From the NCBI RefSeq assembly GCF_001559595.1, contig NZ_LNTY01000006.1, positions 372,001 to 436,000 of the forward strand: a stretch of DNA of 64,000 nucleotides, written 5' to 3'. Made by a program: the position numbers and the translations under genes. Origin of the DNA: Enterovibrio coralii. Lineage in GTDB: Bacteria; Pseudomonadota; Gammaproteobacteria; Enterobacterales; Vibrionaceae. Positions 19,794 through 28,316 of the stretch are shown piece after piece; within the stretch, counting starts at the first letter, position 1, and every line of letters begins with the position of its first letter. Under the pieces are notes generated by a model. That model was given only the letters and a program-made list of their open reading frames with translations, did no database searches and was not told the origin of the DNA.

Positions 19794-20369
19794 ATGTTCA
19801 GAATGAAGAAAGCAATGTTTATGATTTTTTCTCTGTCTCTACTAGGATGTTCATCTACTAGCGCTATAACCACACAAAACGAAAAGTCAGATACGACTAT
19901 GCAAGGAAACTTACAGCCATTAATTGACCAGTTTACATTCGATCCGCTTTCTAGAGTTAAACTTGTTGATCTTCCTACATATTACAATCGGGTTTTTAAA
20001 GACTTAAAACCATACCTCAAAGACCGTTACCCTAATGCATATGTGAGCAGTCCTAATGCTTATGTTATTGACGATGTTATAACGGCCTATACTCCTTGGG
20101 TACCAACAAGCAGTGAATACACTGTTTTTCCAACTGCTCACTATCTGTTGATCACAGAAGTGACTGATGTAGATATAACAACTCATCGATTTAATCATGA
20201 ACAAGTAATTAATCTTTTAAAACAAGAGTATGAGGTTTTTGAAGAAACCACTCCTTTCTTTCACTATGTGTTGAGGTTGACACCAAAGCAACAGGTTAAT
20301 TTTGAGCAGGAGGTTATCGAAAAACTTAAGCAACTCGATTATGAGTCATCAAGAAATGAATTGTTGTAA
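19794..20369 (+). CDS. Hypothetical lipoprotein (about 190 aa)
   Basis: The start shows a lipoprotein signal: MKKAMFMIFSLSLLGCSS, with the lipobox Cys at about residue 19. The rest is hydrophilic, rich in Tyr and Thr, and has no motif I recognise. ATG 19803 is an alternative start; AAGGG is slightly too close to the first ATG and too far from the second. Base composition is AT-richer than the purine genes to the left. It stands alone upstream of another small lipoprotein, which suggests accessory content. Confidence 0.65.
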   Translation: MFRMKKAMFMIFSLSLLGCSSTSAITTQNEKSDTTMQGNLQPLIDQFTFDPLSRVKLVDLPTYYNRVFKDLKPYLKDRYPNAYVSSPNAYVIDDVITAYTPWVPTSSEYTVFPTAHYLLITEVTDVDITTHRFNHEQVINLLKQEYEVFEETTPFFHYVLRLTPKQQVNFEQEVIEKLKQLDYESSRNELL

Positions 20370-20449
20370 TCGCATTAAAAACTACACAAGTTGCGCGAGA
20401 ATGCACTTGGTGATTTGACCTAAGACTCATTATTTATAAGGATTTTAAG

Positions 20450-20746
20450 TTGAAAATAATTGTAATTGGTATATTTGTGTTTCTCCTTTCAGGATGTTTG
20501 AACTTGCCAGAAAAACAGGTTTGGGTAGATGGTAATTTCAACCCTGTAGATGAAGCTAAGCTCGACAAAGCAAAGAAAAAGTGTGGTTATGACGTGTCTA
20601 TTCCAAACTTGGTTGCAATGCTGGAAGGTAAAGAATATGACGAAGAAGAAGCGAAGAAAGAAATCGAACTGACGCAGCAACGTTCGGCATGTATGGAGGA
20701 AAATGGGTTTTATCGGGAAGATGAATCCAAAGTTAATTACCAATAA
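20450..20746 (+). CDS. Small hypothetical lipoprotein (98 aa), TTG start
   Basis: The only good start is TTG at 20450, seven bases after AGGA. The signal is MKIIVIGIFVFLLSGC with the lipobox Cys at residue 16. The mature part is short and charged, with two further Cys (KKCGYD and RSACMEENG) that could pair in the periplasm, and an acidic helix EYDEEEAKKEIELT. No family recognised. It is 80 bases downstream of the other lipoprotein gene and ends near a hairpin. Confidence 0.6.
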   Translation: MKIIVIGIFVFLLSGCLNLPEKQVWVDGNFNPVDEAKLDKAKKKCGYDVSIPNLVAMLEGKEYDEEEAKKEIELTQQRSACMEENGFYREDESKVNYQ

Positions 20747-20852
20747 TACAACGATATTATTGAAACGACGTAACATCAATAGAGTTCCCGCTATGTAAAT
20801 GAAGACGTTGAGTTTTGAACTAGGCATCAATTCAATTTAGCGTCTAAACAAG

Positions 20853-20884
20853 AAGGGCAGTTAATACTGCCCTTAGTTTTTAAC
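20853..20884. terminator. Bidirectional terminator candidate
   Basis: AAGGGCAGT (20853-20861) pairs with ACTGCCCTT (20866-20874), with T-rich sequence on the plus strand. It lies between converging genes and can serve both. Confidence 0.7.
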
Positions 20885-20898
20885 TTTATTTACTCTGC

Positions 20899-21861
20899 CT
20901 AAGACGAAACCACTTCTACCAAGATTTGCTGAAAGTCTTCTAACACAGTGGTGAGTTTCTGACGTGAGTCTATCAAGTCACCATTCTCGTTGGTTTGCCC
21001 TGAAAAGAGCATCCATTGTACTTCTGAGTTCAACTCTGCGTGGTAAACCACTGAGGGTTGTCCGTCTTTCTCACTCACACTACCTCGGCGTTTAGCTCGA
21101 TAATCTCGGTTTGAATCACCAATGGCGTTGTACTCCATCACCAGCGTATGCGCTTTGGGATCGAAATTGGACGTGGTGGAAAGCACCAACGCATTTTCCG
21201 CACCTCTCAATGGCATAAACGAGGTTGGATCAACATCTCCGAGCTTACTGTGCAAATGTGGCAGTAGTTGTTGAATGTGCTGCTCGTCGTTGTAGGGGCC
21301 TTTGACTGTTTGCGCGAGTAATTGAACAACGTTTCCTTGTTCATCTTCAAACCAGATTGCAGCAAGGTGGTCACGTAATCTCTGCTTAACACTCAGGTTA
21401 ATATTTATCTGATGTTTGCCGGATTGATCGCCAATGAGTGTTGGGGTGATGCTATGTTGGTATCGCAACAAATCATACTTTAGTACCTCATTGATTTGTC
21501 GCTGCTGACCATCTAGCTTACTGCTTTGCTCATACTCAAAAAGCAGCTTAAAGGGCACGACCTGAAGTGCTGCACCAGCAGTAATTGCGGAGACGAACAG
21601 TAAACTTAACTGTAGCGTTGGCCCTTTGGCTTTAAACCAATAATGACTGAGCATCGGCAGATTATTGATTAAATGAAGAACCAAAGAGCTGACAAACAAT
21701 AATGAAAAGCAGATGTGTGCTGTACTTATTGGCGCACTGTAATCAAAGTTCAGCATTAGAAAGGCAGTGACGGACAACCCGCTGAAAGAAACGAGCATAG
21801 TGATGCTTGCAAAGGCACGGTCTAAACTTGCGGTTTTCTGGATTGATTTAGCTATAGCCAT
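20899..21861 (-). CDS. Membrane protein with a His pair in the membrane and a DUF2271-like periplasmic domain (second of a tandem pair)
   Basis: The 320-residue protein has about three N-terminal membrane segments (residues ~20-40, 50-68 and 80-100) and then a periplasmic domain. The second segment has two His 14 residues apart (AHICFSLLFV...LVLHL), the spacing seen in heme-b-binding DUF4405-like helices. The outer part has AAIWFEDEQGNVVQLL and GQPSVVYHAEL, parallel to its neighbour. Its ATG overlaps the neighbour's stop by one base (TGATG), so the two are coupled and probably form one complex. The function is unknown. Family links are made from motifs by eye and are tentative. Confidence 0.6.
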   Translation of the reverse strand: MAIAKSIQKTASLDRAFASITMLVSFSGLSVTAFLMLNFDYSAPISTAHICFSLLFVSSLVLHLINNLPMLSHYWFKAKGPTLQLSLLFVSAITAGAALQVVPFKLLFEYEQSSKLDGQQRQINEVLKYDLLRYQHSITPTLIGDQSGKHQININLSVKQRLRDHLAAIWFEDEQGNVVQLLAQTVKGPYNDEQHIQQLLPHLHSKLGDVDPTSFMPLRGAENALVLSTTSNFDPKAHTLVMEYNAIGDSNRDYRAKRRGSVSEKDGQPSVVYHAELNSEVQWMLFSGQTNENGDLIDSRQKLTTVLEDFQQILVEVVSS

Positions 21862-22934
21862 CAGTTTGACTCCTTCGCAGTGAATTCAGGCATTTCAACG
21901 ATGAGTCGATGAAAATCCAATATAGCGGTGGTTATGCCTGTCATATCTGGGTCAATATCACCGTTCTGTCCTGAACGATGGCTATGGCCCAAAGCAGTCA
22001 AGATGTAAAAGTCTTGGGGTGAATCAAGATCGATCTCGGTGCGATAAACGATAGCGGGTTGACCCACTTGGCCACTGCCGCTGTAAACAGGATCATCGGG
22101 AAATCGGTCTCTGGAATAATGTTCATTCCAATCGTAAGACTGGTTGGCTTCGACTTTGACAACGAACTGTCGTAGATCTGCATTATTGAGTTTGCTGTTA
22201 ACGATAAAGTTCGTTCTTGGTGTTGCTGCCGTGATGCCGTCAACTAAGGGGTTTTCCAAACTTGGTATCGCGTATGTAATGTCAGTGCCCAACGCTTTTG
22301 CACGTGCGTGTAACCAATGCGGTACCGCTTCTTGACGGTGAATATTTTCGCTGCGGTTTAGCGGGTTGGTCATGAAACCTTTACCGAAGCGACGTGTGCT
22401 ATAGAGTGTTTGCAAATAATTCCCCTGCAAGTCTTCAATCCACATAACGAGTGCCATATCGTCGCCAAAACTGGTGCCTATGCGAGCGGTGAGTTTTATT
22501 TCTGGTCCAGAGGCTTGCTGATTTAAATTGTCAACTTGGTAGTTCCGAGATGCACCTTCTTCAAGAGGAATATACAGTTGGCTTATATCTTTATTTTCAT
22601 ATCTTGCATTACCGCCATAGTTTAGTATTTCATTAAATGGTGGAAGCCAAGACACAATACCCACTAATAGACCAACACTGATAATGGTTACTGGAAGTAA
22701 TTTACTCGGGCTGTCTGCGATATATTTTCTCAAGGATGGCAGGTGTTGAAATATATGCCAGACCGCGAAGGCAAATAACACGACACCCACACTAATATGT
22801 ACTGTGGCGATGCTATCTGTGCGCGATTGAAAGAACAGCCAGTAAGCACTGTACAGAAGAGGAATGATCAGCAGCATTAAGCAGGAACTTAAAAGGCTGC
22901 GTTTGTTACGCATGACATAAGGGATCATAGGCAA
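21861..22934 (-). CDS. Membrane protein with a His pair in the membrane and a DUF2271-like periplasmic domain (first of a tandem pair)
   Basis: The 357-residue protein has membrane segments at about residues 13-33, 42-63 and 78-97. The second carries VHISVGVVLF...AVWHIFQHLP with His residues 14 apart, as in the next gene. The periplasmic part shows ALVMWIEDLQGNYLQTLY, DGITAATPR and a closing GQPAIVYRTEIDL, reminiscent of DUF2271 proteins found with PepSY/ApbE iron or redox systems. An electron-transfer or heme-related role is possible but is inference. It is the first gene of a two-gene operon with a long empty region upstream, so its promoter is probably within 22935-23100. Confidence 0.6.
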   Translation of the reverse strand: MPMIPYVMRNKRSLLSSCLMLLIIPLLYSAYWLFFQSRTDSIATVHISVGVVLFAFAVWHIFQHLPSLRKYIADSPSKLLPVTIISVGLLVGIVSWLPPFNEILNYGGNARYENKDISQLYIPLEEGASRNYQVDNLNQQASGPEIKLTARIGTSFGDDMALVMWIEDLQGNYLQTLYSTRRFGKGFMTNPLNRSENIHRQEAVPHWLHARAKALGTDITYAIPSLENPLVDGITAATPRTNFIVNSKLNNADLRQFVVKVEANQSYDWNEHYSRDRFPDDPVYSGSGQVGQPAIVYRTEIDLDSPQDFYILTALGHSHRSGQNGDIDPDMTGITTAILDFHRLIVEMPEFTAKESN

Positions 22935-23680
22935 ATCCTTTTGCTCTGATGGTAGAGGCTGATGCTAAACATCAGCACGCTTTTGTGTTAACGGAATGTT
23001 AATCAGACTAGAGGGTTTACTACTTATGTGGAATACAAAAAACGCCAATGAAATACGTTACTATTCGATGTTTGCGATTGATCGCAGTATTTTTGGGATT
23101 TAATGTGGGTAATTAATTTATTTTATGGTGGTTAATTAGCGTTTTTGTCGAGGTGAAATTAAAGCCAAGTGCTTAAAAGGTCTAATTTAATATTTAAAGT
23201 CAAAGTAAATGATATTTTTGGATAAAGTGTTTTTCCAAATTGAGAAAGGTAACCGCATTTTTATTTGGTTTATCAACGACAGAATGAGTTGATAATGTTT
23301 GCCCAGCATAACTCAACGCGTTTGATAGGTCCTGCCGCAACCGGGGCGTCTAACTTTATCATGGCCACGAAAGTCAGTGGTCAAAGCGTCTCACACGGCA
23401 GAACAATGTGATTTTTCTTTTAGCGGCACACACGCACCATCTAGCGGATGCGAAAGATCACATCTCTCTATCATTGCTTAATCAAATGTTCTCATAATTG
23501 CCTTAAGGTGGGCTTAGGTCGGTTTTATCTGCCAGACATCGTGATAGATTTTCAAGAGATTTGGTGCTTATGACAGGCAGTGCTGTTTCGAGGACTGGTG
23601 AGTGGTTTACAGGAGTAGTAGAAAAGCACTCATAAATTGATTTCGTGACTTAATCACAGACTCGCAAGGAGGCGAGAGAG
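22935..23680. other. 746-base intergenic region, no gene called
   Basis: The first 300 bases are AT-rich and probably hold the promoter of the minus-strand pair. The part from 23290 to 23470 is more GC-rich and contains a 38-codon frame from ATG 23294 without a ribosome site. No tRNA-like fold, terminator or known RNA was recognised. A small RNA cannot be excluded. Confidence 0.4.
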
Positions 23681-24247
23681 TTGCGGCAGAATGGCTTTAC
23701 ATTAATTGAATTAATCACCGTTATAGTCATATTAGGCATACTAGGTGCAGTGGCATCACCAAGGTTTTTAAACTTTCAAGATGATGCAAATGAGGCCGCC
23801 ATGCTGGGTATGAAGGGCGCAATCGCGTCTGCTGAAAAATTGACGGCAATGAAGATTCACCTGGACCCCGATGGTTTAAGTGCCAACCAGAGCCGATATA
23901 CCTTAGATAACGGTCAGACAATTCGCGTGCGAGGAAAACTACCAGATGGTAGGTGGAAAAACACGTTTGCATACTTGGTCGAGATCAGTGATATCATACA
24001 AGTATCTTCGAACAACTGTCGTAACGAAGGCTTTAAGTGGTGCGTGCGACAACGCAACGGAGGATGGTTTTCAAGTCGCGGATACTCTGACCTAGGCACC
24101 GGACGAGGTTTTGTGATTTATCCTTTTGGCAAGAACCTCAATCGAGATCGCTGTTATATTTACTTCCTAAACCAGAATAGAATTGCCAACCCTTCTGTCG
24201 TACAACCCTCACTCGTAGGTCATGATTTCAGCCAATGTTCTACCTAG
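23681..24247 (+). CDS. Type IV pilin-like protein (prepilin leader), TTG start
   Basis: The 188-residue protein has a very short leader, MRQNG, then the prepilin peptidase target FTLIELITVIVILGILGA, with Phe+1 and Glu+5 and a long N-terminal membrane helix. The start is TTG at 23681, with AAGGAGG eight bases upstream. The globular part has Cys residues in NNCRNEGFKWC and RCYIYF and at the C-terminus (FSQCS), consistent with disulfide-closed loops. It resembles MSHA-type or general pseudopilins of Vibrio. No pilus assembly genes are nearby, so it must use machinery encoded elsewhere. Confidence 0.8.
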   Translation: MRQNGFTLIELITVIVILGILGAVASPRFLNFQDDANEAAMLGMKGAIASAEKLTAMKIHLDPDGLSANQSRYTLDNGQTIRVRGKLPDGRWKNTFAYLVEISDIIQVSSNNCRNEGFKWCVRQRNGGWFSSRGYSDLGTGRGFVIYPFGKNLNRDRCYIYFLNQNRIANPSVVQPSLVGHDFSQCST

Positions 24248-24421
24248 TGATTAAAATTGCTAGCGTCTAAACAGCAAGACAAACTGTCTGTGGTCTCCCG
24301 TAGTTATCTTCGTCTTTATCGATATAATGGTGGTTATTTGGCCCGCATTATCTCACCTTTCATCAACGCGCTGCTTATCGCATCGATGTGTGAAATGTGA
24401 ATCAGTCATAAGGAACACAAA

Positions 24422-24775
24422 ATGACTCCAGCCCCAATCAAAGATGAAATCACCTTCGACGATTTTGCGAAAATCGATATTCGAGTAGGGACTATTGTGG
24501 ATGTTAGTGAAGTAGCGAAATCCGACAAACTGATGAAACTGACAGTGGATTTTGGCGATCACACCCGTTCTATTCTTGCAGGCATTAAGCAAGAGCGTGA
24601 CAATCCAAAAGAAATCGAAGGCAAACAAGCTCTGTTTGTGGTGAACCTTCCAGAAAGAAAAATGGCAGGCGAAGTGTCGCAGGGGATGCTGTTTGATATT
24701 GGGTACGAGGATAAACTTAAACCGTGCTTGGCTTGCCCTGAGAATCAAATACCGAATGGTGCGAGAGCAGGTTAG
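24422..24775 (+). CDS. tRNA-binding domain protein (CsaA/YgjH type)
   Basis: This 117-residue single-domain protein has the OB-fold of the EMAP/Trbp111 family, also found at the C-terminus of methionyl-tRNA synthetase. Visible features are FDDFAKIDIRVGTIVDV, KLMKLTVDFGDHTRSILAGI and AGEVSQGMLFDIG. Such proteins bind structured RNA, often as dimers; E. coli YgjH and Bacillus CsaA are relatives. The ATG follows AAGGAACACAAA. A long-stem hairpin downstream is shared with ppiB converging from the other strand. Confidence 0.85.
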   Translation: MTPAPIKDEITFDDFAKIDIRVGTIVDVSEVAKSDKLMKLTVDFGDHTRSILAGIKQERDNPKEIEGKQALFVVNLPERKMAGEVSQGMLFDIGYEDKLKPCLACPENQIPNGARAG

Positions 24776-24791
24776 CCCAGAAAGGTTGAAC

Positions 24792-24838
24792 AAAGCGAAT
24801 GTACGAGGCAATAACAGATTGCTGACATTCGCTTTTTC
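24792..24838. terminator. Long-stem terminator between converging genes
   Basis: AAAGCGAATGT (24792-24802) pairs with ACATTCGCTTT (24825-24835), with an inner GCAAT/ATTGC stem and T after it on the plus strand. It probably ends the upstream tRNA-binding gene and may also serve ppiB. Confidence 0.8.
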
Positions 24839-24851
24839 GTTGGCTGAGAAT

Positions 24852-25343
24852 CTAGCTGATGGTTACTTTAGTGATCACAATCGGTTCGCAAGGCACATCA
24901 TCGTGACCAAGCCTTGATTTGGTCTTCACCTTAGCAATGCTGTTTACCACGTCCATACCTGCTGTGACTTTGCCAAACACCGCGTAGCCCCAGCCCAAGT
25001 TTGTCGTCGCTGTGAAGTCGAGAAACGAGTTATTCGCCAAGTTGATGAAAAACTCTGAAGTAGCAGAGTGCGGTGCATCGGTACGTGCCATCGCAATGGT
25101 ACCAATTTGGTTTTTTAGGCCACGGTTGGCTTCATTGGCAATAGGGCTGTGCGTTGGTTTTTCAACCATGTTTTCGTCGTATCCACCGCCTTGGATCATA
25201 AAGCCGTTGATCACTCTATGGAACGTGGTGCCCTCGTAGAAACCTTCTTTGCAGTAACGCATAAAGTTCTTTGACGTGACAGGAGCCTTGTCCATATTGA
25301 GTTCAATTTCGATATCGCCGACGTTTGTGGTTAGAGTGATCAT
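24852..25343 (-). CDS. ppiB: Peptidyl-prolyl cis-trans isomerase B (cyclophilin)
   Basis: This 163-residue cytoplasmic cyclophilin catalyses proline cis-trans isomerisation. The start [21 protein letters not shown] mirrors E. coli PpiB. The active-site run [14 protein letters not shown] carries the Arg, Phe, Met and Gln residues, and later [20 protein letters not shown] and WGYAVFGKV complete the family pattern. No signal peptide, so it is the B rather than the A type. Start 25343 is chosen over 25364 by similarity. Confidence 0.93.
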   Translation of the reverse strand: MITLTTNVGDIEIELNMDKAPVTSKNFMRYCKEGFYEGTTFHRVINGFMIQGGGYDENMVEKPTHSPIANEANRGLKNQIGTIAMARTDAPHSATSEFFINLANNSFLDFTATTNLGWGYAVFGKVTAGMDVVNSIAKVKTKSRLGHDDVPCEPIVITKVTIS

Positions 25344-25425
25344 GTTGCCAAAGCCTGTTTTCAAATACGGGCAGGGAGTATAAACCCAAATTTAGTCAAA
25401 AGGCATACGGTAAATATTTGGAGAT

Positions 25426-25446
25426 AGGCTCTCTATGCGAGAGCCT
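25426..25446 (-). terminator. Hairpin after the arginase gene
   Basis: AGGCTCTC (25426-25433) pairs with GAGAGCCT (25439-25446). The T tract on the minus strand is weak, so it may stabilise the mRNA end rather than terminate efficiently. Confidence 0.55.
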
Positions 25447-25479
25447 TATTTGTTTATAACTCTTTCTCGTCGATATCTA

Positions 25480-26406
25480 TTAAAGCACGCTACTGCCAAA
25501 GGCACTCAGTACCAATTTTACCGCGCGTTCAGCGGAGATGTTTCCTCTGTCTAAGAAGGGGTTCAGTTCCACCAAATCCATTGATGTCATTTTCTTCGTT
25601 TCTGCGCACTTCTCTAAAAGAAGGTGCGCTTCACGGTAAGTAACACCACCAGGAACCAAGGTGCCAGAGCCCGGAATCACTTCAGGGTCGCAGCCATCTA
25701 CATCAAAGCTGACGTGAAAGCCCACCGTGTCTTTCGTGACGATCTCTAAGATCTTATCACTGACTTTAGACATGCCGAGTTCGTCAATGTCACGCATGCT
25801 AAAGACGTGGATCCCTGACTCTTTAATCAGCTCTTTTTCTTTTTCGTCGATATCTCGTACACCCACTAACGCGACGTTTTCAGGTTTTATCTTGGTTTTA
25901 GAACTCAAGATACTCGTAAATTCTTTGTCGCCGTAACCGAGCAAGTGAGCGAGCGGCATGCCATGAACATTGCCTGACGGAGATATACCGGGAATATTCA
26001 TATCTGCGTGTGCATCAAACCAGACCAATCCAATGTCCTGATTTTTGCTTTGGTAATAATCTGCAATGCCTGAGATTGAGCCCATGGCGATGGAATGATC
26101 GCCGCCGACAATTAACGGAATATCGCCTTTGGTTAAGGCATCTCTTGTTACAGTCGCCAAGTCTTGGCAGACCTGAAGGATTTCACTTCGAAACCGCATC
26201 GCTTTGCCGGCTTCACTTGGTCGTGATTCTTGAGAGGGCACGGCTACATCTACTTCTTGGGATATTTGAAATCCCATGTTCTTTAATTGTTCTCCTAAGC
26301 CGGCAACACGCACAGCTGAAAGTCCGCCATCTGTGCCTCGTCTCGAAGCACCTAGGTCGACAGGAACGCCGATGATTTGGATCGAGTTTGATGATTGTCT
26401 TTCCAT
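25480..26406 (-). CDS. Arginase family protein, probable arginase
   Basis: The protein has about 308 residues of the ureohydrolase fold. The binuclear manganese site is complete: IVGGDHSIAMG, WFDAHADMNIPG and SFDVDGCDPEVIPGSGT. The opening IGVPVDLGASRRGTDGG and the SGNVHGMPLAHLLG loop are typical of arginase (RocF-like) rather than agmatinase. It would split arginine to ornithine and urea. ATG 26406, with GAGTG just upstream, is preferred to the GTG three codons earlier. It is transcribed alone on the minus strand. Confidence 0.88.
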   Translation of the reverse strand: MERQSSNSIQIIGVPVDLGASRRGTDGGLSAVRVAGLGEQLKNMGFQISQEVDVAVPSQESRPSEAGKAMRFRSEILQVCQDLATVTRDALTKGDIPLIVGGDHSIAMGSISGIADYYQSKNQDIGLVWFDAHADMNIPGISPSGNVHGMPLAHLLGYGDKEFTSILSSKTKIKPENVALVGVRDIDEKEKELIKESGIHVFSMRDIDELGMSKVSDKILEIVTKDTVGFHVSFDVDGCDPEVIPGSGTLVPGGVTYREAHLLLEKCAETKKMTSMDLVELNPFLDRGNISAERAVKLVLSAFGSSVL

Positions 26407-26661
26407 AACAGTCACTCTATCGGTGTGAGGGTAGGATGAGGCGTTTTACCGACGCCTTCGATTTTTGAATGCATTCAGTAAGTGTATATCACGAGGGATT
26501 TAGGTTCAGAAATATACAGGGAATGTAAAAACGAAGATTCTTTATAGAACCGCGAAGAGTGAAGCGTTGCTCTCGAACGAGAGACGAGTAATGACGGGAA
26601 ATAAAGCTAAAGAATCATGATTTATTCAGTAGTCAAAATGCACAATTAACCGACGTAAATA

Positions 26662-26685
26662 AAAAGGCACCGAGGTGCCTTTTAG
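26662..26685 (-). terminator. Terminator after the OmpA-like lipoprotein gene
   Basis: AAAAGGCACC and GGTGCCTTTT form a near-perfect stem, with T on the minus strand after it, 20 bases past the stop codon. Confidence 0.8.
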
Positions 26686-26702
26686 TGTTCATATTAAAGC
26701 GA

Positions 26703-27329
26703 TTACGCTTGATTCGGAACAATCTGAATTTCAACGCGACGGTTCTTCGCGCGGCCGGCAGCAGTCGCGTTTGAAGCGATTGGCTGAGTTTCGCCAAAGC
26801 CAGTAGCGTAGAGACGCTGTGCGTTGATGCCTTGCATTTGCAGGTAGTTCTTCACGCTTTCAGCACGCTTATCAGACAAGGTCATGTTGTAAGACGCATC
26901 ACCAGAACTGTCGGTGAATCCTTCAATGCTTAGCTGTGTTTTGTCGTATTTAGTCATCACGCGAGCCACCGCATTTAGCGTGGTATCAAAGCTTGGTGAA
27001 ATACTGCTTTGGTTGGTTGCGAAGGTGATGTTTGAAGGCATGATCAAACGAATATTGTCGCCTTCACGAACAACATCAATACCTGAGCCTGCAAGCTCAT
27101 CACGGAATGCCGCTTCTTGTTGATCCATATACTGACCAACGGCTGCGCCGGCTAGAGCACCAATAGCCGCGCCGATAAATGCGCGCTTGTTTTTATGGTT
27201 GCTGGTCGTCTTGCCGATAAGTGCACCACTCGCGGCCCCAATTGCGGCACCGGTGCCAGCATTAGACGCACAGCCACCTAGCGCAAGTGACGCTGCCAAA
27301 AGAGTGATAACGGGAATTGATTTACGCAT
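26703..27329 (-). CDS. OmpA family lipoprotein, YiaD-like
   Basis: This 208-residue protein starts MRKSIPVITLLAASLALGGC, a lipoprotein signal with Cys at residue 20. A glycine-zipper segment (GTGAAIGAASGALIGK and GAAIGALAGAAVGQ) follows and probably lies in the outer membrane. The C-terminal OmpA domain binds peptidoglycan, with LSIEGFTDSSGDASYN, LSDKRAESVKNYL and AGRAKNRRVEIQI. E. coli YiaD has the same layout. GAGGAG lies about ten bases before ATG 27329; the longer upstream frame has no ribosome site. Its role is envelope anchoring. Confidence 0.9.
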   Translation of the reverse strand: MRKSIPVITLLAASLALGGCASNAGTGAAIGAASGALIGKTTSNHKNKRAFIGAAIGALAGAAVGQYMDQQEAAFRDELAGSGIDVVREGDNIRLIMPSNITFATNQSSISPSFDTTLNAVARVMTKYDKTQLSIEGFTDSSGDASYNMTLSDKRAESVKNYLQMQGINAQRLYATGFGETQPIASNATAAGRAKNRRVEIQIVPNQA

Positions 27330-27692
27330 TGATATGGTACTCCTCAATGATGCTCTGTTATGTTTTTTCTGAGCATATGCGTACGGAAGGCGGGAACCAT
27401 ACTCCTCTGAATCCACGTACTGTCAGGTTACCGTTAAATTTCAGTGCTCTTTTGCATTTATTGCGCTTTGAGAGTGGTTGGTTTGTAAAAGTGAACAATG
27501 AATACACACTGGATGTTTAAAAAACGTTCGGGCGGTGTCGTGTAAGCTAGCGGCCTTTCATTTTTGTCTTAACTTTCAGCTTCATCGAATTAGAAAGGAG
27601 AACATTGTCGATTCTTGTTTTAGATACAGCTAATGGAGTGAAATTACCCATAGCCTTCTCCTTGCACTCTCAATAAAGAAGGGGATTAGAGA
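27330..27692. other. Divergent intergenic region with a possible ribosome-site hairpin
   Basis: It lies between the YiaD-like gene and the C1q-like gene. CCTTCT at 27654-27659 is complementary to AGAAGG at 27677-27682, which includes the ribosome site of the downstream gene. No promoter was assigned with confidence. Confidence 0.4.
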
Positions 27693-28271
27693 ATGAGATC
27701 GACAGTCTCAACGTGGCTGCTTTCCGCCGCATTTATCAGTTCACCTATGTTGGCAAATGCGGACACATATTTGCCTTCGAATAGCGTGGTTGTTGACGCT
27801 TATATTGCGGGTGATGAACTGACTCAATCAAACAATGGCAGTATCAAGGTTGTCGAATACAACGAAGCGGAGATCAATTTTAATTATTCGTTTGATACCA
27901 CGTCACACATTTTTACCGCTCCAGAAACTGGCCTTTATAGTATTGATGCGAGGTATGCGCAGCGAACATGCGGGTTTAAGTACCTCTTGCGGATTGGTAT
28001 CTCGTTACCCAATGCTGTGCCTCCGGGTAGCAACGCCTCCATCGGCCCTGTGACCTTTGCAAACAACGATACAGGATGCGCCATTCCCGGTGTTGCGGCA
28101 GTCAGCAGCATTATGAAATTGGAGAAAGGCGAAACCCTTTTTATCCAAGCGAGATATCAACGTGCGCAATATGATGTATCACCTTGGAACTACAAAAACC
28201 GTTATCAAAATCGCCTTGTAATTACATATCTTGGTTGTAATTTCTGTGGTGGGCCATCACCAGCGAGCTAG
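27693..28271 (+). CDS. Secreted protein with a probable C1q/TNF-like jelly-roll domain
   Basis: A signal peptide (MRSTVSTWLLSAAFISSPMLANA, cut near residue 23) precedes about 169 mature residues. The middle, FDTTSHIFTAPETGLYSID, and the end, MKLEKGETLFIQARY, match the spacing and wording of C1q-like domains (FxxxTGxFTAPxxGxY and LxxGDxVxV). Several Cys occur (RTCGF, TGCAIPG, GCNFCGG), suggesting disulfides outside the cell. In bacteria such domains occur in secreted or surface proteins of unknown role. It is a lone gene; the family call rests on motif reading only. Confidence 0.6.
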   Translation: MRSTVSTWLLSAAFISSPMLANADTYLPSNSVVVDAYIAGDELTQSNNGSIKVVEYNEAEINFNYSFDTTSHIFTAPETGLYSIDARYAQRTCGFKYLLRIGISLPNAVPPGSNASIGPVTFANNDTGCAIPGVAAVSSIMKLEKGETLFIQARYQRAQYDVSPWNYKNRYQNRLVITYLGCNFCGGPSPAS

Positions 28272-28316
28272 GTCGATGTTGTCGCTTAGCGCGTAATGCG
28301 AAAATGAGGCACGATG

